Shown: positions 47,101 through 54,420 of the stretch, in pieces
Layout of the letters: each line of letters starts with the position of its first letter
Position numbering within the stretch: position 1 is the first letter of the stretch
NCBI GenBank assembly: GCA_033239525.1
Contig: BSYO01000024.1
Location: forward strand, 14,999,268 to 15,063,267
DNA: 64,000 nucleotides
From: Nepenthes gracilis
Lineage: Eukaryota; Streptophyta; Magnoliopsida; Caryophyllales; Nepenthaceae
Direction of reading: 5' to 3'
Program-made: the position numbers and the translations under genes
The notes under the pieces: generated by a model
Databases searched by the model: none
The model's input: only the letters and a program-made list of their open reading frames with translations
Told to the model about the DNA's origin: nothing

Positions 47101-50100
47101 ATACAAGGGAGTTGTTCTAGAAGTCATACCGCATAAGTCTTCCTATAGGGCCTCACAGGCCTGGACTCCAGGCCTGGTCCAGCTGGCGGTGGAATTAGAG
47201 ATGACGAGCCAGGAGTACCCTCTCGCGCTAAACACGCCGCAGCCTCATCCAAAATACGATCCAAAAGCTCATCATCATCAACAGCAGCGGCGGGCTCCTC
47301 TCTTGCAGCCTCTGGAGTAGCTGCCACGGGCTCCTCTGTGGCGGCCTCTGGAGCAGCTGCTAAAGAGTCGAGCCCCACCATTGGCTCGGTGGCAGAAGTC
47401 CGCGCAACCGCCTCATGAGCCGGCTCCTCAAAAGGTCCCACCAATTCAGCGCCTGGAACCACCTTCGTCGCAGGCTGGGACAGGATAACTCCTTCGGCCT
47501 CCACTGGCCAGTCCTCGACGGACTTCTCCACTCCAGAAGTGCTGTCGGGTCCACCGCAGATCCCGGCGGCCACGAGGTCAATCTGCGATGGGGACGATGA
47601 GGGCGTAGCAGTTACACTCTCAGCAGCTTCCTCCGAGGACCTTGGGCGGATGATCACACCCTTAGAGGCTTCAGGCCTCATCATTTTAATCGGAGGGTGC
47701 GGCTTCTGAACTGGAGACGGCGGCCCCCAGTTAACTTTCCTGGACTCTATTCGGGAAACCAAAAAGTTCTGCTTAAAATCACCAGGATTCTTCTTTATTC
47801 CATCTAACAGCCACTCGTAAGTAGACGAATTCGTCAGGGACGACGTCCCAAAGTAGGCCTCCGGAATCGTGCCCCAGCTCCTGGCAAGAGGCCACTTCTC
47901 CGGCACCTTCACGAAGAAGAATCGATTTTTCCAGTTCTTCAACGAGTCGTGGATGGCCGTGCTAATTTTTATTCCGGCGCGAGGGGTGAGCGATATCCAT
48001 TCTCCCCCCTGAACTACTTTAAATACAACCCTAACGCCCGTCATCCTAAACTTTTTGCCAAGCTTTCGAGCAAAAATACACAAAGTGCAGAGATACCTCA
48101 CTGCATTGGCATGGAGCTGGGCGATGGGAACTCGCAAAGCCTTCATGATCGATTCCAGTTTCTCCGGCAATGGCAGGCGGAGGCCGCTCCTCAGATGAGC
48201 CTCATAAACAGTAATGTAGCCCTCCGGTGGAGAAAAGGCTTTGTCGTCCTTGCCTGGGACCCTCCAGGCCGCCTCTTTGGGGATGTTGAACTCGACGCAC
48301 AGAGCTTTGATGTCATTCTCTCTCAGATCGGATGAGAAATCTGCCACGGAAGCCATGATCAGGAAGAGCTTTAGGGTTTCTTTGAAGGTACTTAGTTGAG
48401 AAACGAGAACGAAGAAGACGACGGTTTGAAGGCGTAATGGATTTCAAAATACGGAAGGGAAACTTAAGCGCCAAGCACTCAAAGGACGCCGTCAGTCTAG
48501 CCACGTGTCGCCTTCTAACTTGACCCTGCAAAAGGACGGATCTCTGGGGCATTAATGACTAGGATCTCCGCCCAACCAAAGGAAGACACGTGTCGTTTTC
48601 TGCCTTGCAATCCGGCCGAAAGCTGGCAGAAATCATTCCCAGAATTGGCCAAAAACGGTCAACAATTTTGGTGTTCCGAAATTGACCAAAACGGTTAATA
48701 ATTCTGGTACTCCGAAATTGACCAAAAACGGTCAACAATTCCTATACTCCGGAATTGACCAAGACGGTCAACAATTCTGGTGCTCCGAAATTGACTAATA
48801 CGGTCAACAATTCTGGTACTCCAGAATTGGCCAAAAATGGTCAACAATTCTGGTGCTCCGAAATTGACCAAAATGGTCAACAATTCTGGTACTCCGAAAT
48901 TGACCAAAACGGTTAACAATTTCGGTCAAACTCTCCTTCACGCTTTTTATAAATTTCCACGAGATCCTCAAAGTAAGGAAAGCCATCTCATTATAAATTT
49001 ACTGGAGGCCAGACTTCTGACCACCAACATGGGGGGCTAGTGATGGGTACACCAATAATGGGCTGGCCCAAAGAAAGGTCAACGAAAGCCTAAGAAGGCC
49101 AGTCAATATTTTTGACAGCCCAGTAAGAAGACGGGCCCAGGAACTGGAAAGCCCAAGACGGTCAACGTTGGCATTGACCGTCTTGGTGGCCAACTTGCTC
49201 GTCAACGGTCAACGCAATGTTGACCGTTTTTGCGCAGCTCGATTAGGCCTTTAGAGGCTTTGCCACAGTAATGGGCCTATTCTATTCTGGCCCACAGCCC
49301 ATCAGTAGAGCGCTAGCTACTCTCCCTTCGTTCTCCACGAAGGCGACCAACACGCTGACGGTCAACTCAGACGTTGACCGTTTGCGCCCTGAACATTGGG
49401 CCCAAATGACGCCTTTCTACAGTAATGGGCCTACTCCGTTTGGGCCCACCACTCATCAGACAGCCAACCACAACTTTCCAAGTATCTTTCACGATCTCAA
49501 TTTATACCAGAAAGGATATTGGCAAGATTGGCGCCCTTCAAAGAAGGAAAGCGCCAGATTTTCTCTATTCCTTGCCAACCAAGGTACTCCAACGGTAATA
49601 TGCTGAGGAGGAAAAAAGCCCATTTGGAAAGTGGTTGACAGCCTCACAAGGAAACAATCATGATCGCATGGCAACCGGCATCTGCTCCAGAAGGCAAGCT
49701 TGCCAGCAAATCAGGAAGGCGATCACTCCTTCCAAAAAAGGAGGATTGGCCTCTCAGCTACCAAAGGAGCCCTTGAATCCTTATTCGGGGGAGGCTCTCA
49801 TTCATGCTCTCATTGATACTTTCAGCAACAAACACTTCTTGAGACACTGAATTGCGTATACTTTCTGGGACGATTGAGAGCTCACAGAAGCCTACCTTCT
49901 CTGCCACCTTCGTTCTCCCAGAAAACCCTAAGGCAACAAGCGTGCCTTCACGGCCGTTTACTGCCTTCCCACTTTCCAGATTCAAGAAGATCTCGCGTCT
50001 CTCTTACATCTGGATCAAACACTCAAACTCTCTCTCTCTATATTTTGCTTTCTTCCTTTCAAGATCAGACATCGTATTGCGAACTTGAGCGTCGGAGTAT

Positions 50101-51463
50101 TTTCGATGGGACAACTTCCCGCCGATAACGCCCACCTCTTGTTCGTTTTAGTGGTGTGCGGGATTCGTCTTTCTGGTGAAATTGAGTCGGTTCAAACCAT
50201 TCAGAAGAATCCGAATCTGTTCGAAGTCGGATCCAGGTACGCATCACTATTGAACTTAAAATTTGGGGAACCAATGACCCATGAAGCTGTAACATTGAGA
50301 GGGGCTCCGTCTCTTACCAGGGTACAGGCATTTATTTTTTTTTTATGTTGATTGTTTTTTTTTTTAATAATTATAACTTAATTATTTTAAAATAGTTAAT
50401 TTTAATATATATTTTTTAATTTTTTAAAACTATCTAAGAAATATTATTTATTTAAAAATAAATAATTAAAATATTAAAAATAAAGCTCTCCTAATAAATA
50501 AAACTTTTCCAAATCGCAAGGCAATGTATATAGGCACAATGGCGAGCGCAGGGAATTATTAGATGGAGGAGAGAAGAAATTTTTTTCAAAATTTTTTTTA
50601 TAACTTTAAAATATTACATTATTTATATTAAATAAAAATTAAAGAAAATATTTACAATTTTTTTAAAAATTTTCTTTAAACGGGAAATATCGTTCGTTGG
50701 AATGCTGATATTTGTGTATGAAATCAGGGTTCCGGCAAGCTCAGCGATATCAACACTCAATGGAGAGTAAATATCTAAAAATTATTATCGAACATGTTTT
50801 TATTACATTTACCTTGGGAAAAAAGTGAATAAAGTTTGATGGAAAACATATATGTCTGCAATACTGAAGAGGTTTTCACAAACTTACAAATAAATTTTCT
50901 TTTTTTAACGATTGTTGGTATGTATAATTAGACAAGTTCATAATTTGAAGAAATCATTTTCATGGTTTAATTAGCATAAATCCATCGATTTACGATGAAT
51001 GCGATCATTTTGTACAAATATTTAATCGACGCACTTTGTAAGAAAATTCTTTAAACATAGGGAGGGGTATTATTTTCATGAAGAGAAGAGAGAACCCAGA
51101 AGGGCGACGGTAGGGAATGAAGGAAAAAAAGTACGAAGGTGCTTACAGAAGAGTCTTGCGAATAGCAGGGAGGACGAGATGGGGATGGGCATCGCTGCAC
51201 CAGAGCTTGGAAGTGATGAAGAGCTCGTCACGCGACTTGATCAGCCCAAGCCTCAGAGCCTCTGCTATGGCTTCTCCCAACGGCTGCTCGGTCAGGTAGA
51301 GCGAGGCGGTGTCGAAGTGCCGGTAGCCCATTTCTATGGCCCGCAGCGCGCACTCCTTCGCGAGCTCCGCGCTGAAAGGGTACACCGCCGTCCCAAAACC
51401 CATAATTGGTATGGCCTTTGCGGTGCCGAAGGCCATCTCCGGAATCCAAATGCCACTACCCAT
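28933..51463 (-). CDS. aldo-keto reductase, AKR4-like, four exons over 22.5 kb
   Basis: Exons 51463-51147, 38832-38589, 38410-38231 and 29160-28933 (317+244+180+228 = 969 bp) join in frame into 322 residues. All three introns are GT-AG: 12,314 bp, 178 bp and 9,070 bp. The catalytic tetrad is present: Asp51 and Tyr56 (HFDTASLY), Lys86 (TSKLW), His119 (YLIHWP). The GVSNF motif at 163-167 and a cofactor-binding KSFNEKR segment (263-269) suggest NADPH use. Product class: plant reductases such as chalcone reductase/6'-deoxychalcone synthase, methylecgonone and codeinone reductases; the exact substrate cannot be read from sequence. Length is normal for the family. The long introns hold elements A2 and C in the opposite orientation. 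Confidence 0.9.
29161..29791 (-). other. intron 3 of the aldo-keto reductase, host part
   Basis: AT-rich intron sequence between the exon 4 acceptor and the target duplication of element C. Around 29505-29600 there is a weak tRNA-like A-box/B-box arrangement (GGTGATTAGA, then AAGTTTAATTCTC), which could be a decayed SINE. No coding signal. Confidence 0.4.
29797..31810 (+). repeat. 5' LTR of element C, split by a nested insertion
   Basis: LTR pieces 29797-29869 and 30954-31810 flank the nested solo LTR. The start TGATGGGGATGCC matches the 3' LTR start, and the end is GGATGCATTA. TATAAAA lies at 31348-31354. The conserved block near 31650 (GATTTGAGTATCGAAGTG) and the GTGTGCAG site near 31720 match those of A and D. 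Excluding the insertion, the length agrees with the 927-bp 3' LTR. Confidence 0.9.
29870..30953 (+). mobile_element. solo LTR nested in the 5' LTR of element C
   Basis: Starts TGTTGGGTCTGG, ends GACCCCAAGA, and is flanked by a perfect 5-bp duplication ATACC (29865-29869 and 30954-30958). No primer site or coding sequence. A relative lies at 22866-23944. It contains ATATATACGCATGCTGGGC, a likely core promoter, and several GGTCAAC/GTTGACC-type pairs. It was inserted after C, so it is the youngest layer of this nest. Confidence 0.85.
31811..31829 (+). other. decayed primer binding site of element C
   Basis: TTGACGTCGTTTATGAAAA, aligned with the intact site of element B. All six differences are G-to-A or C-to-T. 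Confidence 0.6.
31883..33440 (+). pseudogene. gag remnant of element C
   Basis: Starts with the ATG GTGAACAC context shared with A2 and D. Recognisable segments are [19 protein letters not shown] (about 32540-32600), ARTFFKYL-like capsid sequence near 32920 and a region matching the end of gag in A and B ([19 protein letters not shown], about 33190-33245). At the zinc knuckle both cysteines read as tyrosine (KYYDFHR..EEYKTL), each explained by one G-to-A change. Frames are broken throughout. Confidence 0.75.
33455..33726 (+). pseudogene. integrase C-terminal end of element C
   Basis: Reads AAYQQ, then [32 protein letters not shown] and HLKRYYQ with two internal stops, matching the last ~90 residues of integrase in A1, A2 and D. 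It follows gag almost directly, so a deletion removed the rest of pol. An AATAAAA signal at about 33785 follows. Confidence 0.8.
33888..34140 (+). repeat. hairpin repeat array of element C
   Basis: Opens with GACTTAG, seven bases, CTAAGTC, a perfect hairpin here and one mismatch away in A. Five units of about 40-45 bp follow with CTTGG-TCAT-CTAAG, CTTGG-TCAT-CCAAG and decayed forms, then GTGGCCC- and AGCGGTCGA-like segments. Same location as in A, B and D. Confidence 0.8.
34663..36428 (-). pseudogene. antisense gene of element C
   Basis: Starts at the ATG at 36428 ([11 protein letters not shown]). Its first exon includes [12 protein letters not shown], a [11 protein letters not shown] segment and [15 protein letters not shown], matching the conserved N-terminal domain of A2 and B, but with stops. 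Exon 2 begins at 35151 after TTCTTACAG and is open to 34663: a heptad-rich coiled coil, then [15 protein letters not shown], the conserved tail. The donor is unclear (candidate AAA|GTCTTC near 35246). So the C-terminal exon is kept open although exon 1 is decayed. Confidence 0.7.
36508..36517 (-). promoter_or_regulatory. candidate TATA box of the element C antisense gene
   Basis: CTTTATAAAAATC on the minus strand about 85 bp before the start codon at 36428, a normal promoter position. Confidence 0.4.
36775..37040. repeat. diverged GGTCAA repeat region of element C
   Basis: A loose tandem array repeats GCGGTCAA(C/T)GAATCC, GGTTAACATTC and CTCC(A/G)G(A/T)TTCTAATGT, with relatives of GGTCAA roughly every 30-60 bp. 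It lies between the antisense gene start and the 3' LTR, as the W-box arrays of A1 and A2 do, but with different flanking sequence. Confidence 0.6.
37209..37219 (+). other. polypurine tract of element C
   Basis: TGGAGGGCTAG directly before the 3' LTR; one purine change from the tract of A. Confidence 0.7.
37220..38146 (+). repeat. 3' LTR of element C (927 bp)
   Basis: Starts TGATGGGAACG and ends GGACACATTA, followed by the GTTAT duplication. TATAAAA lies at 37684-37690. Colinear with the split 5' LTR. Confidence 0.95.
38231..38410 (-). CDS. aldo-keto reductase exon 3
   Basis: Residues 188-247, from [16 protein letters not shown] to GKTVAQ, bounded by TCAG|GTG and CAG|GTCAG. It holds the [11 protein letters not shown] segment typical of the cofactor-binding barrel strand. 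Phase 0 on both sides. Confidence 0.9.
38411..38588 (-). other. intron 2 of the aldo-keto reductase (178 bp)
   Basis: Short, AT-rich, GT-AG. The only intron of this gene without a transposon, giving an idea of the original intron scale. Confidence 0.85.
38589..38832 (-). CDS. aldo-keto reductase exon 2
   Basis: Residues 107-187: [15 protein letters not shown] with catalytic His119, [10 protein letters not shown] and SIGVSNFS, ending PAVNQ before GTTATC. It begins after TGCAG with a single G that completes a codon split with exon 1 (phase 2). Confidence 0.92.
38833..40025 (-). other. intron 1 of the aldo-keto reductase, host part downstream of A2
   Basis: AT-rich sequence without coding signal or recognised repeat. 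It meets the broken 5' LTR of A2 at 40026. Confidence 0.5.
40026..40163 (+). repeat. broken 5' LTR of A2 with a small inversion
   Basis: 40050-40163 matches the last ~114 bp of the 3' LTR (GCTGACCTCTTGTTC to GTACGTATCA). The 24 bases before it, 40026-40049, are the neighbouring LTR segment in reverse orientation (their complement starts GTTTTCGGTG and ends CTTCCCGCC). The other ~1 kb is absent. Confidence 0.8.
40164..40181 (+). other. primer binding site of A2
   Basis: TTGGCACCGTCTGTGGGA, one change (GCGCC to GCACC) from the site of element B. Same tRNA-Asp-type primer inferred. Confidence 0.7.
40247..41880 (+). pseudogene. gag of element A2
   Basis: The frame from ATG 40247 is open to 40750: a glutamine-rich [14 protein letters not shown] segment, then a lysine-rich [11 protein letters not shown] segment. 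After that the frame breaks. Capsid core at about 41000-41200: [12 protein letters not shown] and [20 protein letters not shown]. The zinc-knuckle-like [16 protein letters not shown] is at about 41641-41690. Frameshifts and stops separate gag from protease. Confidence 0.8.
42020..42480 (+). pseudogene. aspartic protease of element A2
   Basis: Active site [17 protein letters not shown] at about 42030, then a stop; the rest is open from 42153 with [18 protein letters not shown], the typical second half. D-N-G replaces D-T/S-G, as in A1 and D. Confidence 0.75.
42570..43620 (+). pseudogene. reverse transcriptase of element A2
   Basis: 42570-43080 is open: [35 protein letters not shown] split around the conserved palm, and [11 protein letters not shown]. 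The frame then shifts. The catalytic box is intact as [10 protein letters not shown] (about 43144-43173). The thumb continues from 43395. Catalytic residues survive but the frame does not. Confidence 0.88.
43620..43960 (+). pseudogene. first RNase H domain of element A2
   Basis: Open in the frame 43395-44087: [31 protein letters not shown] and [17 protein letters not shown]. This is the usual Ty3/gypsy RNase H, often degenerate in elements that have gained a second one. Confidence 0.8.
43990..44405 (+). pseudogene. second (archaeal-type) RNase H domain of element A2
   Basis: [19 protein letters not shown], a stop, then [34 protein letters not shown] and [10 protein letters not shown]. The acidic residues D, E, D and D expected for RNase H are all visible. 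The presence of two RNase H domains in series places A2 in the Tat lineage. Confidence 0.8.
44480..45727 (+). pseudogene. integrase of element A2
   Basis: HHCC region at about 44668-44812 ([13 protein letters not shown] to KKCESC) with one stop. Core: [24 protein letters not shown], then [11 protein letters not shown], where the usual D-N-G is N-N-G, so a catalytic aspartate is lost. A frameshift follows near 45170. The C-terminal domain is open from 45419 with NWEGPFLVS and HLKRYFQK; the stop present in A1 is missing. Confidence 0.87.
45731..45846 (+). other. intron-like 116-bp segment after pol of A2
   Basis: CCCAG|GTACGC to TTTTTGCCTTGCAG|GTT, the same length as in A1. Splicing here would place an in-frame stop (GTT TAC CAG ACC TAG) shortly after the junction, ending pol a few residues later. 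Confidence 0.45.
45855..46055 (+). repeat. hairpin repeat array of A2
   Basis: AGACCTAGACTGCCCC block, a 9-bp hairpin with a CTTC loop, then four units: CCTAG-TCAT-CTAGG, CTTGG-TCAT-CCAGG, CCTGG-TCAT-CTAGG and CTTGG-TCAT-CCAAG. All four stems pair if G-T pairs are allowed. Confidence 0.85.
46056..46580. other. spacer between array and antisense gene of A2
   Basis: Non-coding. It contains the same two diverged blocks as A1 (5133-5667). A minus-strand AATAAA near 46510 (plus strand CTTTATTGC) lies shortly after the antisense gene's stop and is a fair polyadenylation signal for it. Confidence 0.45.
46581..48356 (-). pseudogene. antisense gene of element A2, exon 1 intact
   Basis: Exon 1, 48356-47130, is open for 409 codons from [15 protein letters not shown]. 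It contains [47 protein letters not shown] and [15 protein letters not shown] (conserved domain), then an alanine/glutamate-rich linker. The donor is GCG|GTATGA. Exon 2 (to 46581) keeps the coiled coil and [20 protein letters not shown] tail but has stops near 46900 and 47000, and its acceptor region carries a duplicated exon 1 end. The conserved CATACCGCATAAGTC block occurs twice, at 47049 and 47125. Confidence 0.75.
48651..48935. repeat. 36-bp W-box repeat array of A2
   Basis: About eight units of 36 bp. Full units start GGTCAACAATTCTGG and end GAAATTGACC; variants include GGTTAA and TTGACT. It lies about 300 bp upstream of the antisense start and just before its candidate TATA box (48943-48951, minus strand). 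Confidence 0.9.
48943..48951 (-). promoter_or_regulatory. candidate TATA box for the A2 antisense gene
   Basis: TATAAAAAGCGTGAAGG on the minus strand, equivalent to 8012-8019 in A1. Both copies keep the same distance to the repeat array. Confidence 0.4.
49031..49040 (+). other. polypurine tract of A2
   Basis: GGGGGGCTAG before the LTR start, identical to A1. Confidence 0.8.
49041..50246 (+). repeat. 3' LTR of A2 (1206 bp)
   Basis: Starts TGATGGGTAC and ends GGTACGCATCA. About 160 bp shorter than the LTR of A1 owing to indels. It keeps paired GGTCAAC/GTTGACC motifs, for example at 49157-49182, 49204-49228 and 49357-49381, and the GAACTTGAGCGTCGGAGT block near 50080. Confidence 0.95.
50247..51146 (-). 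other. intron 1 of the aldo-keto reductase, host part next to exon 1
   Basis: AT-rich, non-coding. The donor is CT|GTAAGC at 51146. No recognised repeat beyond poly-T and poly-A runs. Confidence 0.5.
51147..51463 (-). CDS. aldo-keto reductase exon 1
   Basis: Residues 1-106 (last codon split). Starts [13 protein letters not shown]. It has the IPIMGFGTA strand, [11 protein letters not shown] with catalytic Asp51 and Tyr56, EQPLGEAI, and FITSKLW with Lys86. The ATG at 51463 fits the family's usual N-terminus. A plain ATATATA lies about 35 bp upstream on the minus strand (51497-51503), rather close for a TATA box. Confidence 0.92.
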
Positions 51464-54084
51464 TTTCTATCTTGCTTATCCTTTCTCCAGTTCCGGTATA
51501 TATGTTTGATTGATTACGGAATACACGTGAAAACATATTTTTTTCTTCATGTCGGTCTAATAGAAATAAAAATAGAAAATAAGATATTATTTATAGAGAG
51601 TTTCATGTTTTTATATAATGTTCGTCAATGACACAATTTACAAATATATTAAATTTAACAATCCTCCATAAGAAATTATAGATTCTTTTGAATAAGAAAT
51701 TATGGGGCCAGGCAAATGAGAGAAGCGGACCAGTGGACAACAGAGCGAGAAAGATGTGTGGTTAGGAAAGAAGGGCCGGATGCCCATGACAAAGAATGCG
51801 ATAGCAACGCAAGCCAGTACATAGAGACTAGACCTGATGTATTTAATGTTGGATGGTGAGTATATTAATGCCTACTATTTTATTTTGATGTGTATATGAA
51901 ATGATGTATTTAACGTTGAATGGTGAGTATATTAATGCCTACTATTTTATTTTGATGTGTATATAAAATAATCAGTCGATTCAATTATTTTATTTGGATA
52001 TATATATATATATATATATATGAAATAATTAGTCGATTCAATCAATTACCAAACTGATGGAGCAAGTTTTGAAATTTGGAATTGAAATTCCTTCACATTT
52101 GTAATCACAATGAATATAGGAGGTCAAAAGTTTTAGGGAATCTAATATAAGAAAATCTATCTAACACTTAAATCAATACAATAATCAAACATATTAGAAG
52201 GGTGGTCGTAGGGCAAGATTGAACGTGTCAAATTGTGCCAATTATGTGCACTAGAGGGGTGATCGATTGGAGTACAAATTATCAACTACATAGGTGGAGT
52301 TGTTCTGCCAATTAAAAGATCGACTAGGCACTTTCCAGCCCTTCCTTCTATTTTAGTGTTGTCCATCTCTATATGTACAGTTTAGACCTAAAACTATAAT
52401 TGTTTGATAGTCTAATTGAAAAATTAGCCTCTCATAGTTTATAATTCAACCCCTTTCAATTACAGGGCCATTTATGGGCCTTGTTTCATTGGGTCTCTTT
52501 CAAGAATGTTCTACTAGTGTTTTGATGCTTTGGACTTTCTAATGTCTAATTAGCTCTATCAACTTTTGGGTCTAACTAATAGGCCAAGATTACTTTAATT
52601 TTTCTTCCTAGACCTAATTCTAGCTCTCTATCTTTGAAGCTTGAAATTAGGCTTTAATAATGCATAATTAGGCCCAAGTTTGCTTATCAATTCCGGTGAC
52701 ATTGGTGTTCATTTCTAATAAAGCCAAATCCATTGAGTCATTAGTGTGGGGCCATTATGTCATTTAATCAATATGTCTTAACTGGATTCTTTAATAGATA
52801 TTTTCTACATTAAATCCATAGTGTAGTCATTTAAGTTTGTTATCTAAAATGCGTCATTTTAAACTTACTAGTTGTCTATATGAAAGGTGGACTCACCTTT
52901 TAACTTTGTTCATCTAATGAAGCTAACTTTTGCCATTGATGAAGCTTGCAAGGTTCTCCAAATCTCCCTTCTTCCATAGAATCATCCATTCTAGATAGAA
53001 GAGAGGTAGAAACCGCTCTACAAAATCGCCTAGTTGGGCATTAATAATGAAAATTGTCATAATTTCTTTCTTACTTCTTTTTTTTCAGATTTTTTTGCCC
53101 TAACAATAGATATGATTTAAGGTGTAACTTATATTCAAATTTGAGCAAAATTGAATAAAATATAAGCTTATTTTGCCCACATATGAAGAGAACTGCCAAC
53201 TCGCTCCACTTTTTTTAAACTTTTGTTTGTTTCTTTGAAAATACATAACCAATTAAGATTTCAATTAATCAGTAAATTCAATTTGTGTATTTTTGGGACT
53301 TAACCATGCATGGCAAGCCGCTGAATTGACCTCAAATATTAATGTTTGATGTATGAAAGCTTTGATAACTTGGTCTATTCCGATATGGTGAGCAAAGGTA
53401 AGGGCTTTAGCATCAAGCCCAATATTGCTTAGATTAAGAAACATGTAGCAGAGTTGCAGGAGACTGACAGCTTCTTTTCTATTAATGCTCTGGCCGTTGT
53501 CGGGTGAAATACCATTATTTGGGGCGACACAATAGGTGATATTTCTCCCTGTCCCATGACGAGGTAAAAAAGAAGAATGCTGAGGTAAAAGGCCCCCATG
53601 CTAGACGAGAACAAGGGACTTCCTATTGTCGATCTTGAGGAGGCTCATAATGATTTGTCTAAATCTTATTATCATTTAGTTTACAGAGTTGAGTTAGTAG
53701 CTTAGATACCTATCTTCTTAGAGCTTGGAACTCCTAAAGAAGTTAGCCTTCCTCTCAAGCCCCTTCTAATAGAGTTTTCTATTATAATATTTTCGATGTT
53801 TTTGAAATAATTATTTTATAAATATGAAGTATTTGGTAATTTTTAGTTATGACATATTAGTAAATAAGCTTATAAATTGTGTCGGGTAGTTTACCAAACA
53901 AAAAATAAAAACAAAAGTAAAATAGAATAAAAAAATATTGGAAATAAAATAATAATAATAATAATAAAAGAAAATCGTATATAAGGAAGAAAAAGAAAAG
54001 AAGAAGAGGAAGGTAAGCCCGAGAGGAAAGAGAAGAGATGCGCAAGCTGTTGCCGATGAAGAGAAAAAAAAAAAAACCAAGCGA
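51464..54084. other. AT-rich intergenic region upstream of the aldo-keto reductase
   Basis: No gene is supported. It holds the presumed promoter of the reductase at its left edge, a 67-bp tandem duplication (51835-51968), a TA microsatellite (about 51999-52021) and an AAT repeat near 53948-53968. Neither strand carries a convincing coding exon. Confidence 0.45.
51835..51968. repeat. 67-bp tandem duplication
   Basis: TGATGTATTTAA(T/C)GTTG starts at 51835 and again at 51902; the two units differ at only a few positions. Confidence 0.9.
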
Positions 54085-54420
54085 GTGAAAAAAGAAATAA
54101 ATCTTAGACTCGATTCCTTCCCTTCCGATTATTTAAGGGAGTCGGTAAAAAATCCACCGAACTCTCCCTCTCTCCTTTTCTCGCCGTTTCTCTCTCCGTC
54201 GCGCGCTGCTCCCTCTCCTCTTTCCTTCTCTCTGCCATTCTTCTGTCATTCGGCAGACTCCAGTCTCCCACTGATTTTCTTTTTCTTTTCTTTTTTTTTC
54301 TCTCTTTTTTTTTCCCTTTTTTTAAATATATATATTTATATATATACACACTTTAACCCTCTGCCGTTTTCAATTTCTAAAAAATTTAGCCTTTTTTTTT
54401 GTGTTTCTTGAATCAATTTA
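54085..54420 (+). other. pyrimidine-rich segment, possible lost 5' leader
   Basis: A CT-rich block from about 54160 to 54350 follows a TATTTAAG element near 54130. Such leaders are typical of plant 5' untranslated regions, but no coding sequence follows and the T-rich runs simply continue. It may be a promoter relic or simple sequence. Confidence 0.25.

Larger units (their letters stand above)
40026..50246 (+). mobile_element. Tat-lineage retrotransposon A2, inside aldo-keto reductase intron 1
   Basis: Same family as A1. It has a truncated 5' LTR, primer site, gag, protease, RT, two RNase H domains, integrase, hairpin array, antisense gene, W-box array, polypurine tract and a full 3' LTR. 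It is the most complete gag-pol in the window but has several stops and frameshifts and lacks an integrase aspartate. No target duplication can be checked because the left end is broken; CTATT follows the 3' LTR. Confidence 0.95.

Noticed and set aside
53847..54411. Phenylalanine/serine-rich or lysine-rich open frames
   Set aside because: They follow T-rich, CT-rich and A-rich low-complexity sequence and have no recognisable motif.
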